A stretch of DNA of 41,054 nucleotides, from the NCBI GenBank assembly GCA_003223975.1, contig QHXS01000047.1, forward strand, positions 1-41,054. Direction: 5' to 3'. A program made the position numbers and the translations under genes. This DNA comes from Acidobacteriota bacterium. GTDB taxonomy: Bacteria > Acidobacteriota > Blastocatellia > Pyrinomonadales > Pyrinomonadaceae. The notes below the pieces were generated by a model that searched no databases, was not told the origin of the DNA, and saw only the letters and a program-made list of their open reading frames with translations. This document shows, piece after piece, positions 6,955 to 14,326 of the stretch (positions are counted from its first letter, which is position 1; each line of letters starts with the position of its first letter).

Positions 6955-8688
6955 TTACTGCTTACCTTCGAGGAACGCTTTCAGACGCCGCGAACGCGAC
7001 GGATGACGCAGCTTTCTAAGAGCCTTCGCCTCGATCTGGCGAATACGTTCACGCGTAACGGCAAAATGCTGGCCAACCTCTTCAAGCGTGTGTTCCGAGC
7101 CCGTATTGCCAAGCCCGAAACGCATTTTGATCACCTTTTCTTCACGAGGAGTAAGAGTAGCGAGCACTTCATCGGTGATCTCACGCAGATTTGAGAAAGT
7201 CACCGATTCGGCAGGATTCAGGATCGAGCGATCCTCGATGAAATCGCCGAGATGCGAATCTTCCTCTTCGCCGATCGGCGTTTCCAGCGATATGGGTTCC
7301 TGCGCGATCTTCAAAACCTTTCGCACTTTCGAAACCGGAATGTCCATCCGCTTTGCGATCTCTTCGCTCGATGGCTCGCGGCCAAGTTCCTGCACCAGCA
7401 AACGCGAAGTGCGGATGAGCTTGTTGATCGTTTCGATCATGTGCACCGGAATACGGATCGTCCTTGCCTGGTCGGCGATGGCACGCGTGATCGCCTGCCG
7501 GATCCACCACGTTGCGTAGGTCGAGAATTTATATCCTCGACGCCATTCGAACTTATCTACCGCCTTCATCAAACCAATATTGCCTTCCTGGATCAGGTCG
7601 AGGAACTGCAAACCGCGGTTTGTGTACTTTTTCGCGATCGAGACTACAAGTCGAAGGTTTGCCTCGACCAGTTCGCGTTTCGCCTTGTTCGTTTCGAATT
7701 CGCCAATGCTGATCGTCTTATAACAGCGTCGAACTTCGATGGTCGGCAGGTGATAGCGTTCTTCGATATCGGCAAGTATCGCCTTTTGTTCGCGAAGTTT
7801 CCCCTGCAACTCACGCCGCTCGGGCCCTGCACCTTTTTTGGTGATCTTATCATTCAAACGCTTGACCGAGCGGTCCGTCTTTGCGATCTCGTCGTCGATC
7901 TTTCGGATCGCGGCGATCAGGCGTTGGTTAGAACGCTCCGTCAGGTTCAGGTTTTTGATCTCATGGGCGATCTCCAACCGCTGCCTGGCAGTGTCACGTC
8001 TTAACCTCAACAGTTTCTTTGGACGTTTCTTATCCTTTGCTGCGATCTCTTCTTTTTTCAGTGCGGCCCACGTCTTGAGCATCGCGGTATAGTTTTGCCG
8101 AATATTCCCGATGCCCTCGAGCGTCCATCGCATATATTCTTCGGCCTTGTCCTCTTCCAGCGAGATTTCGGCCTGCTCGGAAAACTGCACGGTCTCGCGG
8201 ATGCTGACCATGCCTTCTTCGAGCTCTTCGCCCAAGCGAAGAAGCCTTTCGATGGCGATCGGTGAACGCGATATCGCTTTATGTGTTTTGATCTGGCCAC
8301 GCTCGATGCGTTTTGCGATCGAGACCTCGCCCTCACGGGTCAACAGCGGCACAACGCCCATTTCGCGAAGATAAAGCCGCACAGGGTCATTTGATTTGTC
8401 GAGCGCACCGGCAGAAAGGTCTAGGTCCAGGTCTTCTTCATCGGCCGGCTCCGCCTCTTCGTCGTCGAGCACGATCGTGGTCTCCGCACGCTCAAGCAGA
8501 GCGGCGTCGTTTTCCGCAACCGGGATGTTGGCACCCTCAAGACGTTCGAGCACATCCTCAAGGTCGTCAGGCGACATCATGTTTTCCGGTATTTCGCGGT
8601 GTAATTCGTCTAAGCTTAGGAATTTCTTGCGTTTACCCAAGGCCAAAAGTCGGTCCATCAGGTCTTCTTTTTCGTCGTAATCAGGCAT
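6955..8688 (-). CDS. rpoD: RNA polymerase primary sigma factor (sigma-70)
   Basis: The 577-residue protein has an acidic region 1.1 and a region 1.2 segment, [17 protein letters not shown] non-conserved insert follows, and then a full region 2 ([44 protein letters not shown]), which binds core enzyme and melts the -10. Region 3 is next ([18 protein letters not shown]), and region 4 carries the -35-recognising helix in [20 protein letters not shown]. This is the housekeeping sigma factor. It is the last gene of a run that includes dnaG, the same dnaG-rpoD pairing as the macromolecular synthesis operon of many bacteria. No rpsU lies beside it here; a mutS2-containing run precedes it instead. 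Confidence 0.96.
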   Translation of the reverse strand: MPDYDEKEDLMDRLLALGKRKKFLSLDELHREIPENMMSPDDLEDVLERLEGANIPVAENDAALLERAETTIVLDDEEAEPADEEDLDLDLSAGALDKSNDPVRLYLREMGVVPLLTREGEVSIAKRIERGQIKTHKAISRSPIAIERLLRLGEELEEGMVSIRETVQFSEQAEISLEEDKAEEYMRWTLEGIGNIRQNYTAMLKTWAALKKEEIAAKDKKRPKKLLRLRRDTARQRLEIAHEIKNLNLTERSNQRLIAAIRKIDDEIAKTDRSVKRLNDKITKKGAGPERRELQGKLREQKAILADIEERYHLPTIEVRRCYKTISIGEFETNKAKRELVEANLRLVVSIAKKYTNRGLQFLDLIQEGNIGLMKAVDKFEWRRGYKFSTYATWWIRQAITRAIADQARTIRIPVHMIETINKLIRTSRLLVQELGREPSSEEIAKRMDIPVSKVRKVLKIAQEPISLETPIGEEEDSHLGDFIEDRSILNPAESVTFSNLREITDEVLATLTPREEKVIKMRFGLGNTGSEHTLEEVGQHFAVTRERIRQIEAKALRKLRHPSRSRRLKAFLEGKQ

Positions 8689-8697
8689 AAATTAGCA

Positions 8698-8731
8698 AAC
8701 GGTTTGGATGAAATATCCATCCCAAACCGTT
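8698..8731 (-). promoter_or_regulatory. Strong hairpin in the dnaG-rpoD spacer
   Basis: On the minus strand AACGGTTTGGGATG (8731-8718) pairs with CATCCAAACCGTT (8710-8698), 13 bp with one bulged G and a 7-nt loop. It ends 9 bp before the rpoD ATG. No U-run follows, so it is unlikely to terminate. It could be an RNA-processing or stability element, as known between dnaG and rpoD in Escherichia coli, or it could control rpoD translation. Confidence 0.55.
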
Positions 8732-8803
8732 GTTCTCGATAATACTAGTAACGTTTTGCAGCTATGAATTGTTCCCTTTGAGCGTCTTGCATTTAAACGA
8801 GAA

Positions 8804-8832
8804 AGTATATCAGGTTTGGGCGATTTTATTAA
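8804..8832 (-). promoter_or_regulatory. Possible internal promoter for rpoD
   Basis: Minus strand: TTAATA (8832-8827), 17 bp, then TATACT (8809-8804), overlapping the dnaG stop codon and about 115 bp before rpoD. The -10 is good and the -35 is poor. Separate promoters for rpoD are known in other bacteria, but this one is only a pattern match. Confidence 0.3.
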
Positions 8833-10657
8833 GGAGCGAATGGTGCATTTTCGAAAGGTCGAGGTGTTCGGCCACAATATGCGAAATCCGGGCGTTGTCG
8901 CCGGTCTGTTCGGCCTCAATAAGCTCGCGGCTTAGGTCGTGGAGGCGGTTCTGGATAGCCATCGAACGCAGCGTAAAAATGCAGTTTTCGGCATCGTGAA
9001 AAACGTCGTCGATAACGTCGCCGGCACTACGTTTTGGCTCGGACATCATCAAAAGCGGCACGAGGTCGCCAAAATACTCGTCGCCGCCGACCAGGTTCAA
9101 AAGCCGCTCGACCGTCGGCTCAAGCTTTTGCTGTTGGAGTTCGTACAAGGCGGCAAAGATCGGCGCGGTCGCCAGCGTTTCGTAATCGGTTTCTTCGAGC
9201 AGGCCGAGAACCTGATCGCGAAGCTCGGTATCGGGAAGTATTAACTCGAGCAAGTGTTGCTCGGCAACCGTCATTTTCGCCTGCGTGGCTCGACGGACTT
9301 GTTTCTGCACAAACGCAGGTTCTGACTGATGTCCGTTTTTCACCGTGAGCCAAAGCTCGCGCTTGAGCCCTGCGTCCTCGACGCGATAGAAGTTCATTGC
9401 CTGGTCGAAGCTTTCGCGTTTCTGGATCGAGTTCTTGATCGCAGCCAAGATCGGCATCGCCTCTTCTATCGCCTCGGCCTTTTGTTTCGGATTTGCAAGG
9501 CTTCGTCCCTTTAGCGAAGCGTCGAGCATGAAATTCAGAAACGTCGCCGCACGGCCGCGAGCCTCGTTGTAACCGTCGGTTCCATTCGCTCGCACGAAAT
9601 CGTCAGGGTCCTGGCCGTCGGGCAGCACGAGAACTTTGATCTCAAAATCCTGCGGCAGAAGATGCTCGATGGCGCGTTTCGCCGCTTTGATGCCAGCATC
9701 ATCGCCATCGTAATTGATGACAACCTTTTTCGTGAACCGGCTTAAGAGCTTCGACTGCTCTGGTGTGAACGCAGTACCGAGGCTCGCCGCGACGTTCGTG
9801 ATGCCGAACTGATACAACGCGATCAGGTCAAGATAGCCTTCGACCAGGATCGCGAACTTCTTTTGCCGAAGAGCGTCCTTCGATTGGAACAGCCCGTAAA
9901 GATGCTGGCCTTTTATGTAGGCTGGGGTCTCGGGTGAATTCAAGTATTTCGGCTGGTCGTCGCCCATCGCGCGTGCGCCAAAGGCGACCGGGTTCCCATT
10001 CACGTCCAAAACCGGAAACATTATCCGACCGCGAAAACGGTCGTAGAGAGAATTGCGGTCTTCGTTAAGCGTAACAAGGCCCGATTGCTCGATCAGCTTT
10101 TCGTCCGCGCCCTTTTCTGTCAAGTGATTCAGAAGTGCATCCCACGAATCAGGCGAAAAGCCGATGTGGAATTGCTTTTGGATCTCGTCCGAAATGCCTC
10201 GTTGTTCAAGATATTTGCGGACTTCTTTTGCTTTCTTATCTTTCGACTGCAGCTCGTTTTCCCAAAATTCAAGGGCGATCTTGTTCAGCTCGATTACCTG
10301 TTCGGAAAGCTGTTTTCTTTCTTCTTTTCGCTGCTTGTTCTGCTGATATTGGCCGTCATCGATCGGTTCGGGCAGCGGCACGCCGTTCATTTCCGCGACT
10401 CGTTGCACGGCCTCGGGGAAATTCAGCCCTTCCATCTCCATCAAAAACGTGAACGCGTTGCCGCCCTTTCCGCACCCAAAGCATTTGTAAAACCCCTTCG
10501 CCGGGTTCACAGAAAAAGAAGGCGTCTTTTCCTGATGAAACGGACAGCACGCCATCCAGTTCGCGCCCTTTTTCTTCAACGGCGCATACGGCTCGATGAT
10601 CCGCACCAGATCAGCCCGGTCTTTCAAGTCATCAATAAAATATTGGTCGTAAAGCAC
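8810..10657 (-). CDS. dnaG: DNA primase
   Basis: The 615-residue protein has an N-terminal CHC2 zinc finger with Cys38, His41, Cys59 and Cys62 (CPFH and CFGCGKGG). The RNA polymerase/TOPRIM core follows, with FRGRIMFPV, ILVEGYLDLIAL and VINYDGDDAGIKAAKRA holding the metal-binding acidic residues. A C-terminal helical region that usually contacts the replicative helicase ends the protein. It makes RNA primers at the replication fork. The start is GTG at 10657. It overlaps by one base (TAGTG) the stop of the small gene upstream, so the two are probably translationally coupled. rpoD follows after a 121-bp spacer. Confidence 0.96.
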   Translation of the reverse strand: MLYDQYFIDDLKDRADLVRIIEPYAPLKKKGANWMACCPFHQEKTPSFSVNPAKGFYKCFGCGKGGNAFTFLMEMEGLNFPEAVQRVAEMNGVPLPEPIDDGQYQQNKQRKEERKQLSEQVIELNKIALEFWENELQSKDKKAKEVRKYLEQRGISDEIQKQFHIGFSPDSWDALLNHLTEKGADEKLIEQSGLVTLNEDRNSLYDRFRGRIMFPVLDVNGNPVAFGARAMGDDQPKYLNSPETPAYIKGQHLYGLFQSKDALRQKKFAILVEGYLDLIALYQFGITNVAASLGTAFTPEQSKLLSRFTKKVVINYDGDDAGIKAAKRAIEHLLPQDFEIKVLVLPDGQDPDDFVRANGTDGYNEARGRAATFLNFMLDASLKGRSLANPKQKAEAIEEAMPILAAIKNSIQKRESFDQAMNFYRVEDAGLKRELWLTVKNGHQSEPAFVQKQVRRATQAKMTVAEQHLLELILPDTELRDQVLGLLEETDYETLATAPIFAALYELQQQKLEPTVERLLNLVGGDEYFGDLVPLLMMSEPKRSAGDVIDDVFHDAENCIFTLRSMAIQNRLHDLSRELIEAEQTGDNARISHIVAEHLDLSKMHHSLLNKIAQT

Positions 10658-10806
10658 TATTTCTTTTTAGCTGGTACAAACCAAAATTCCCCGTACGTCA
10701 ATCCTTCGTCGCTCTTTGCGTAGAAGACCTTTATCCGGTTACGCGGAATTTTCGCATCCCTAACTAGCGTTTCCAACCATTGGACGGCAAAGGTCTTCCA
10801 ACCCAT
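10657..10806 (-). CDS. Small 49-residue protein coupled to dnaG, unknown function
   Basis: An uninterrupted frame runs from ATG 10806 to TAG 10657. The product starts MGWKTFAVQWLETLVRDA, has a central IPRNRIKVFYAKSDEG and ends EFWFVPAKKK. It is rich in Trp, Lys and Arg, with no signal peptide or membrane segment. It fills the whole gap between its neighbours: it starts 7 bp after the upstream stop with GGAG about 10 nt before the ATG, and its stop overlaps the dnaG start by one base. That packing and the ribosome binding site argue that it is a real gene. I do not recognise the family; the ending could also suit a basic nucleic-acid-binding or adaptor peptide, but that is only inference. Confidence 0.6.
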   Translation of the reverse strand: MGWKTFAVQWLETLVRDAKIPRNRIKVFYAKSDEGLTYGEFWFVPAKKK

Positions 10807-10813
10807 CGAATTT

Positions 10814-11344
10814 CTATCTCCGCGACGTACGAACAAAATGCGCTTTTGAACCAGGATTGTTCATGATCAGCTCACCAAACTTTCTTGGGACAAATATCGG
10901 ACATATTTGATTTTCATCTTCGTATCCAAAGACAAACGGCTTTCTAAGGTCGAGTTTCGGTTCGTACCATTGTGTCGCTTCGGCGTTTGGGAAGTTTGCT
11001 CCAGGTGGTAGCCTCCAAAACTGCGTTTCAAGGGAGCCGTTCGGCTTGCCGAGATACAGTTTTAGGCGATCTTCGATCTGTGCAGACTCAAAACGACTAA
11101 GCACGAATTTCGTGCGGCTTTTAGCCGTCGGATCGCGATCCTCCGGGAATGTGACAACGATCGCTTGATCGTTCGGAAAAGTGCCGAACCCCTGAACGAA
11201 AACGTCTAATCTAGCTAACAGATCTTCACACGGTATACGACCAAACTCATCAACCAAAACCGCTTTCGGGGGTTCCTGGCCGGGAGCCCCTACGCCGAAT
11301 GCCAGGAGCAGGATCGCGATCAAATAAATTCTGGGCAGGTTCAT
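10814..11344 (-). CDS. Secreted protein of unknown function
   Basis: The 176-residue protein has a signal peptide (MNLPRIYLIAILLLAF, cleavage near residue 22). The mature part starts with an AVLVDEFGRIPCEDLLARLD segment. From memory, this type of segment recurs in small secreted proteins of Blastocatellia, but I cannot verify that here. Further on there are an R-T-K-F-V-L-S-R-F segment and a QWYEPKLDLRKPFVFGYED segment, and two Cys (in IPCEDL and NQICPIF) that could pair in the periplasm. No enzyme motif is visible. It sits between mutS2 (51-bp gap) and the small gene coupled to dnaG, on the same strand, so it is probably co-transcribed with replication genes without an obvious functional link. 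Confidence 0.6.
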   Translation of the reverse strand: MNLPRIYLIAILLLAFGVGAPGQEPPKAVLVDEFGRIPCEDLLARLDVFVQGFGTFPNDQAIVVTFPEDRDPTAKSRTKFVLSRFESAQIEDRLKLYLGKPNGSLETQFWRLPPGANFPNAEATQWYEPKLDLRKPFVFGYEDENQICPIFVPRKFGELIMNNPGSKAHFVRTSRR

Positions 11345-11395
11345 TAATATCGTACGACATGCTATTAGCTCGTCGATGAAGACTAACAGTCTGTT

Positions 11396-13816
11396 CTACA
11401 GTTTGATTTCCGCAATTGTAGCGCCGTTGCCGCCTTGGTTGTCGGGGGCAAAGGCGAAGCGTTCGACGAGGTCGTGATTTTTCAGGAAATGATGAACGTA
11501 ATTTTTGAGCGCTCCGGTGCCGAAGCCGTGGATGATCCGCACGCGCTGCAGAGATGCCATGTACGCTTCGTCGATAAAACGGTCGAGTTCGTACTCGGCC
11601 TCGGCGGTCGTCTGGCCGATGAGGTTAAGTTCGGCGGCGACGTCGGGCGAGTCGATGGGTTTCGAGATCGATCTCCGGGAGGACACCCTCCCTATCGGTC
11701 GGGTTTCCGACTGTGCTGGGCGCAAGTTTTCTACTTTCTCGCGAAGTCGCATGTTGCCCACGAGAACTTCGGCGGTATCGCCGTCGAGCTTTTCGATCGT
11801 ACCGGTCGTGCCGAAACTCGTGACGACTCTTGAACCTATCGAGAGAACCACCCCGTCCGCCGAGGCGGCGTCCACCCCTCCTTCGTAAGGAGGGGAGCCG
11901 TGTGCTGATGCGCCGACTTTGGACATTGGACTTTGGGCCTTGGACACAAGGGCCCGGTTCATTTCCGCCTTTCTCGCTGATCGTTCTTTGTCGAGTTTAT
12001 TCTTGAGCGCTTTGTCTTCGAGGCCCGCAATAAATGCCTTTGATTGGCGTTCAAAAGATTCGACGGTTTCAGCGAGGGTTTGCTCGAACTCTTTTTGCCG
12101 GGCCTTTTCCTTTTTGACCGCCTCGACCTCAAGCCCGGCGTATTTCATTGCTGTGGCCTCTCGTTCCTCTTCGAGTGCGATGCGAAGGTCCTCGGCCTGT
12201 TTGGTTTCAGTCTGTAGTTTCAGCAAATATGCTTCGGCGTCCTGAGCAGAAATGTCCAGATTTTGTCGTGCGAATTCGATCACTTCGGGCAAAATGCCGA
12301 AACGGCTCGCGATCTGGATACCAGACGAAGCGCCGGCTAAACCAAGTAACAACTTATAGGTCGGCTGGAGCGTTTTTTCGTCGAACTCGACGGAGGCGTT
12401 GATCACGTTCTCATCATTCGCCGCATATATTTTAAGGCCGCGATAATGCGTCGACGCCATCACTTGCGCGCCGCAATTTCGGCGGAAATGATCGACGATC
12501 GCGACGCCAAGAGCCGAGCCTTCCTCCGGGTCGGTACCTGTTCCCGCCTCGTCCAGCAAAACGAGCGAAGGTGCCACGCATTCGCGCATCATCGCGGCGA
12601 TAGTGGACATGTGAGACGAGAACGTCGAAAGATTTGCAGCAAGCGACTGATGATCGCCGATATCTGCCAGGATCGATCGATAAAAGGGAACTCGCGCACT
12701 TTTCGCGGGAACCGGCAATCCGGATATCGCCATCAAGCTGAGCAATCCAGCTGTTTTAAGAACGACCGTCTTTCCTCCGGCATTGGCTCCGGAGATGATC
12801 ATGACTGAGTACTCCAATGTGAGTTTGAACGAATTCGGTACGACGCGGTCGATAACAAACTGGCCCCCCGCTGACGCAGGCGGTTCTGACAAGAGCGGAT
12901 GTCGGGCGTCTTCAAGCTCGAGCGTGCCGCTGTCGGAAATATCCGGCACGACGCAGGCGAATTTGCGGGCGAATTCGACTTTCGCCTTTATGAAATCGAG
13001 CTCCGCGACCGCTTCGACGGCCGCCTCGATGGCCGGAAGCTGTTCGCGAAGCTCTTCGGTCAAGGCGAACAAAATTCGGGCGACCTCGCGTTCTTCTTTG
13101 CCTTTAAGATTTTGGATCTCGTTGTTCGCCTCGATCGCTTCCAGCGGCTCGACGAAAACGGTCTGGCCGCTTGATGAAAAACCGTGTGCAACGCCGGTAA
13201 CCTTGCCGCGAAAGTCGGCTTTGACGGGGATCACGAACCGGTCGTTGCGGACCGTTACAAGCTCGTCCTGGATCGCGTCTCCGGCGGACCGCATTATCGA
13301 CTCAAGTGATTTTGTCAGACGCGCGCGTTGGCTGCTGATCTCGCGTCGGATCTTCGAAAGTTCGGGCGATGCCGAATCGTCGATCTCGCCGCTCGGCAAT
13401 AATTTCTTATTGATATTTTCGAGCGTGGCTAGCAGCGATGGCGGAATGTTCTCGACCTTCTGCCAAAGTATCGGCGCGGTTTCCTTTTCCGTCTGTATAG
13501 ACGCGCGCGCAAACAACGCCTGGCTACAGACCCGCGATACCTCGAGCAGTAGCGTCGGTTCCAGAGTGGCGTTCTTTATTTTAAGAATGGCAACAGCATC
13601 TGACGGGTCCTCAAGTCCACTGAACGACCATGAAACCTGCTTTTCCTGGTTCAGTACGATCGTTTCCGAAATCGCGGCGAGATCGGTTTCGAGTCCGTTT
13701 CGGTTGGTTTTTGGCCGCAAATCGCTAAACCGCGCCTCACCCATCGGCGTTTGCGCGTTACGGCTTACAAGCTCGAGGAGCTTTGCGAATTCCAATGTTT
13801 CCAACGAAAAACTCAT
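11396..13816 (-). CDS. mutS2: MutS2 ATPase/Smr-domain protein
   Basis: The 806-residue protein starts with the MutS2 core (SLETLEFAKLLELV). The clamp and lever regions carry the FVEPLEAIEANNEIQNLKG signature. The ABC-type ATPase has Walker A ISGANAGGKTVVLKT and Walker B/signature LLDEAGTGTDPEEGSALG. A coiled coil (about 520-630) and a small KOW-like beta domain (about 657-700) follow. A C-terminal Smr nuclease domain (about 725-806) has DLxG-type NLIGQT, a HGFGTGAL motif and the closing NGATIAEIKL. MutS2 acts on branched DNA and on stalled or collided ribosomes. It is longer than the usual 780 or so residues because of two repeat-derived insertions flanking the KOW-like domain. Its ATG overlaps the stop of the upstream DCC gene (ATGA). 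Confidence 0.94.
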   Translation of the reverse strand: MSFSLETLEFAKLLELVSRNAQTPMGEARFSDLRPKTNRNGLETDLAAISETIVLNQEKQVSWSFSGLEDPSDAVAILKIKNATLEPTLLLEVSRVCSQALFARASIQTEKETAPILWQKVENIPPSLLATLENINKKLLPSGEIDDSASPELSKIRREISSQRARLTKSLESIMRSAGDAIQDELVTVRNDRFVIPVKADFRGKVTGVAHGFSSSGQTVFVEPLEAIEANNEIQNLKGKEEREVARILFALTEELREQLPAIEAAVEAVAELDFIKAKVEFARKFACVVPDISDSGTLELEDARHPLLSEPPASAGGQFVIDRVVPNSFKLTLEYSVMIISGANAGGKTVVLKTAGLLSLMAISGLPVPAKSARVPFYRSILADIGDHQSLAANLSTFSSHMSTIAAMMRECVAPSLVLLDEAGTGTDPEEGSALGVAIVDHFRRNCGAQVMASTHYRGLKIYAANDENVINASVEFDEKTLQPTYKLLLGLAGASSGIQIASRFGILPEVIEFARQNLDISAQDAEAYLLKLQTETKQAEDLRIALEEEREATAMKYAGLEVEAVKKEKARQKEFEQTLAETVESFERQSKAFIAGLEDKALKNKLDKERSARKAEMNRALVSKAQSPMSKVGASAHGSPPYEGGVDAASADGVVLSIGSRVVTSFGTTGTIEKLDGDTAEVLVGNMRLREKVENLRPAQSETRPIGRVSSRRSISKPIDSPDVAAELNLIGQTTAEAEYELDRFIDEAYMASLQRVRIIHGFGTGALKNYVHHFLKNHDLVERFAFAPDNQGGNGATIAEIKL
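11676..11713. repeat. Double-hairpin palindromic repeat inside mutS2 (second copy type)
   Basis: GGGAGG (11677-11682) pairs with CCTCCC (11687-11692), and GTCGG (11698-11702) pairs with CCGAC (11707-11711). Read on the minus strand it encodes the Arg/Ser-rich linker RPIGRVSSRRS between the KOW-like and Smr domains. Two adjacent GC-rich hairpins with no domain content suggest an inserted repetitive extragenic-palindrome-like element. Confidence 0.5.
11847..11899. repeat. Double-hairpin palindromic repeat inside mutS2 (first copy type)
   Basis: CCCCTCCTT (11875-11883) pairs perfectly with AAGGAGGGG (11887-11895) over 3 nt, next to CCGCC (11857-11861) paired with GGCGG (11864-11868). It is translated in frame as GSPPYEGGVDAASADG. 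That peptide is the typical product of a palindromic element seen in intergenic DNA of several uncultured lineages. It sits exactly between the coiled coil and the KOW-like domain. Confidence 0.6.
11918..11947. repeat. Short tandem TTGGAC-type repeat inside mutS2
   Basis: Four imperfect copies of a 7-8 bp unit (TTTGGACA, TTGGACT, TTTGGGCC, TTGGACA) run head to tail beside the palindromic element. They encode the low-complexity SKAQSPMSKV. Together with the element at 11847-11899 this makes about 100 bp of extra, in-frame, repeat-like sequence. Confidence 0.5.
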
Positions 13817-14205
13817 AAAAACCGTTCTCGCACGTCCGGCGTCGGGATCATGCAGGCGTCCTGCCGGCCGAAAAGTTTGTAGCGATATTTAGCAAACAGT
13901 TTGTACGCAACGTCGCGGATCGGCCGAGGCACTATCATGACCGCGTAAAAAATAGGCCACGGTCGGTCCAGACGCCTTGCGATCTTTAATGCGGCGGTCG
14001 AGTGGACGTAGGCATGGTCATCCTCTACCAATACTATCGAATCCGTTTTTGCTGGATCGATCCCATGCTTCACCGTTAACTGTTCGCCGATTTCAGACTG
14101 CAATGGCGCAAACTTGAAATAACCGGCCTTATCGCGGGCAATGACGAAATTGACCGCGCCATTACAAAAGTTGCACACGCCGTCAAAAAGGACCGTTGCC
14201 ACCAT
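13813..14205 (-). CDS. DCC family thiol-disulfide oxidoreductase (DUF393)
   Basis: The 130-residue protein shows the DUF393 signature LFDGVCNFCNGAVNFVIARD at its N-terminus. This contains a CxxC pair (Cys-Asn-Phe-Cys) in a thioredoxin-like fold. It continues with FAPLQSEIGEQL, a SIVLVEDD strand, and the late W-P-I-F-Y and YRYKLFGR segments that close the family domain. No signal peptide is seen, so it should be cytoplasmic. Such proteins are predicted redox enzymes with no settled substrate. Its TGA overlaps the mutS2 ATG (ATGA), giving translational coupling, and it is the first gene of the minus-strand run that ends with rpoD. A 121-bp spacer separates it from the divergent amidohydrolase operon and must hold both promoters. 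Confidence 0.88.
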   Translation of the reverse strand: MVATVLFDGVCNFCNGAVNFVIARDKAGYFKFAPLQSEIGEQLTVKHGIDPAKTDSIVLVEDDHAYVHSTAALKIARRLDRPWPIFYAVMIVPRPIRDVAYKLFAKYRYKLFGRQDACMIPTPDVRERFL

Positions 14206-14326
14206 AAGAAAATCTTATCTCAAATGGTGCAAAGATGCGTATTCGCTTTGCATTTGGAAACTTTTCGATTATTCTCACCGTAAGCAACCATCACTTGTTG
14301 TTCAAACAATTCAAATTGAAATTGAT

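Noticed and set aside
12783-13892. A 369-codon plus-strand frame rich in Ser and Arg
   Set aside because: It is an antisense shadow of mutS2; the composition is that of reverse-read coding sequence.
14141-14326. 62-codon N-terminal extension of the first amidohydrolase
   Set aside because: It overlaps the divergent DCC gene, has no ribosome binding site and would bury a good signal peptide starting at 14327.
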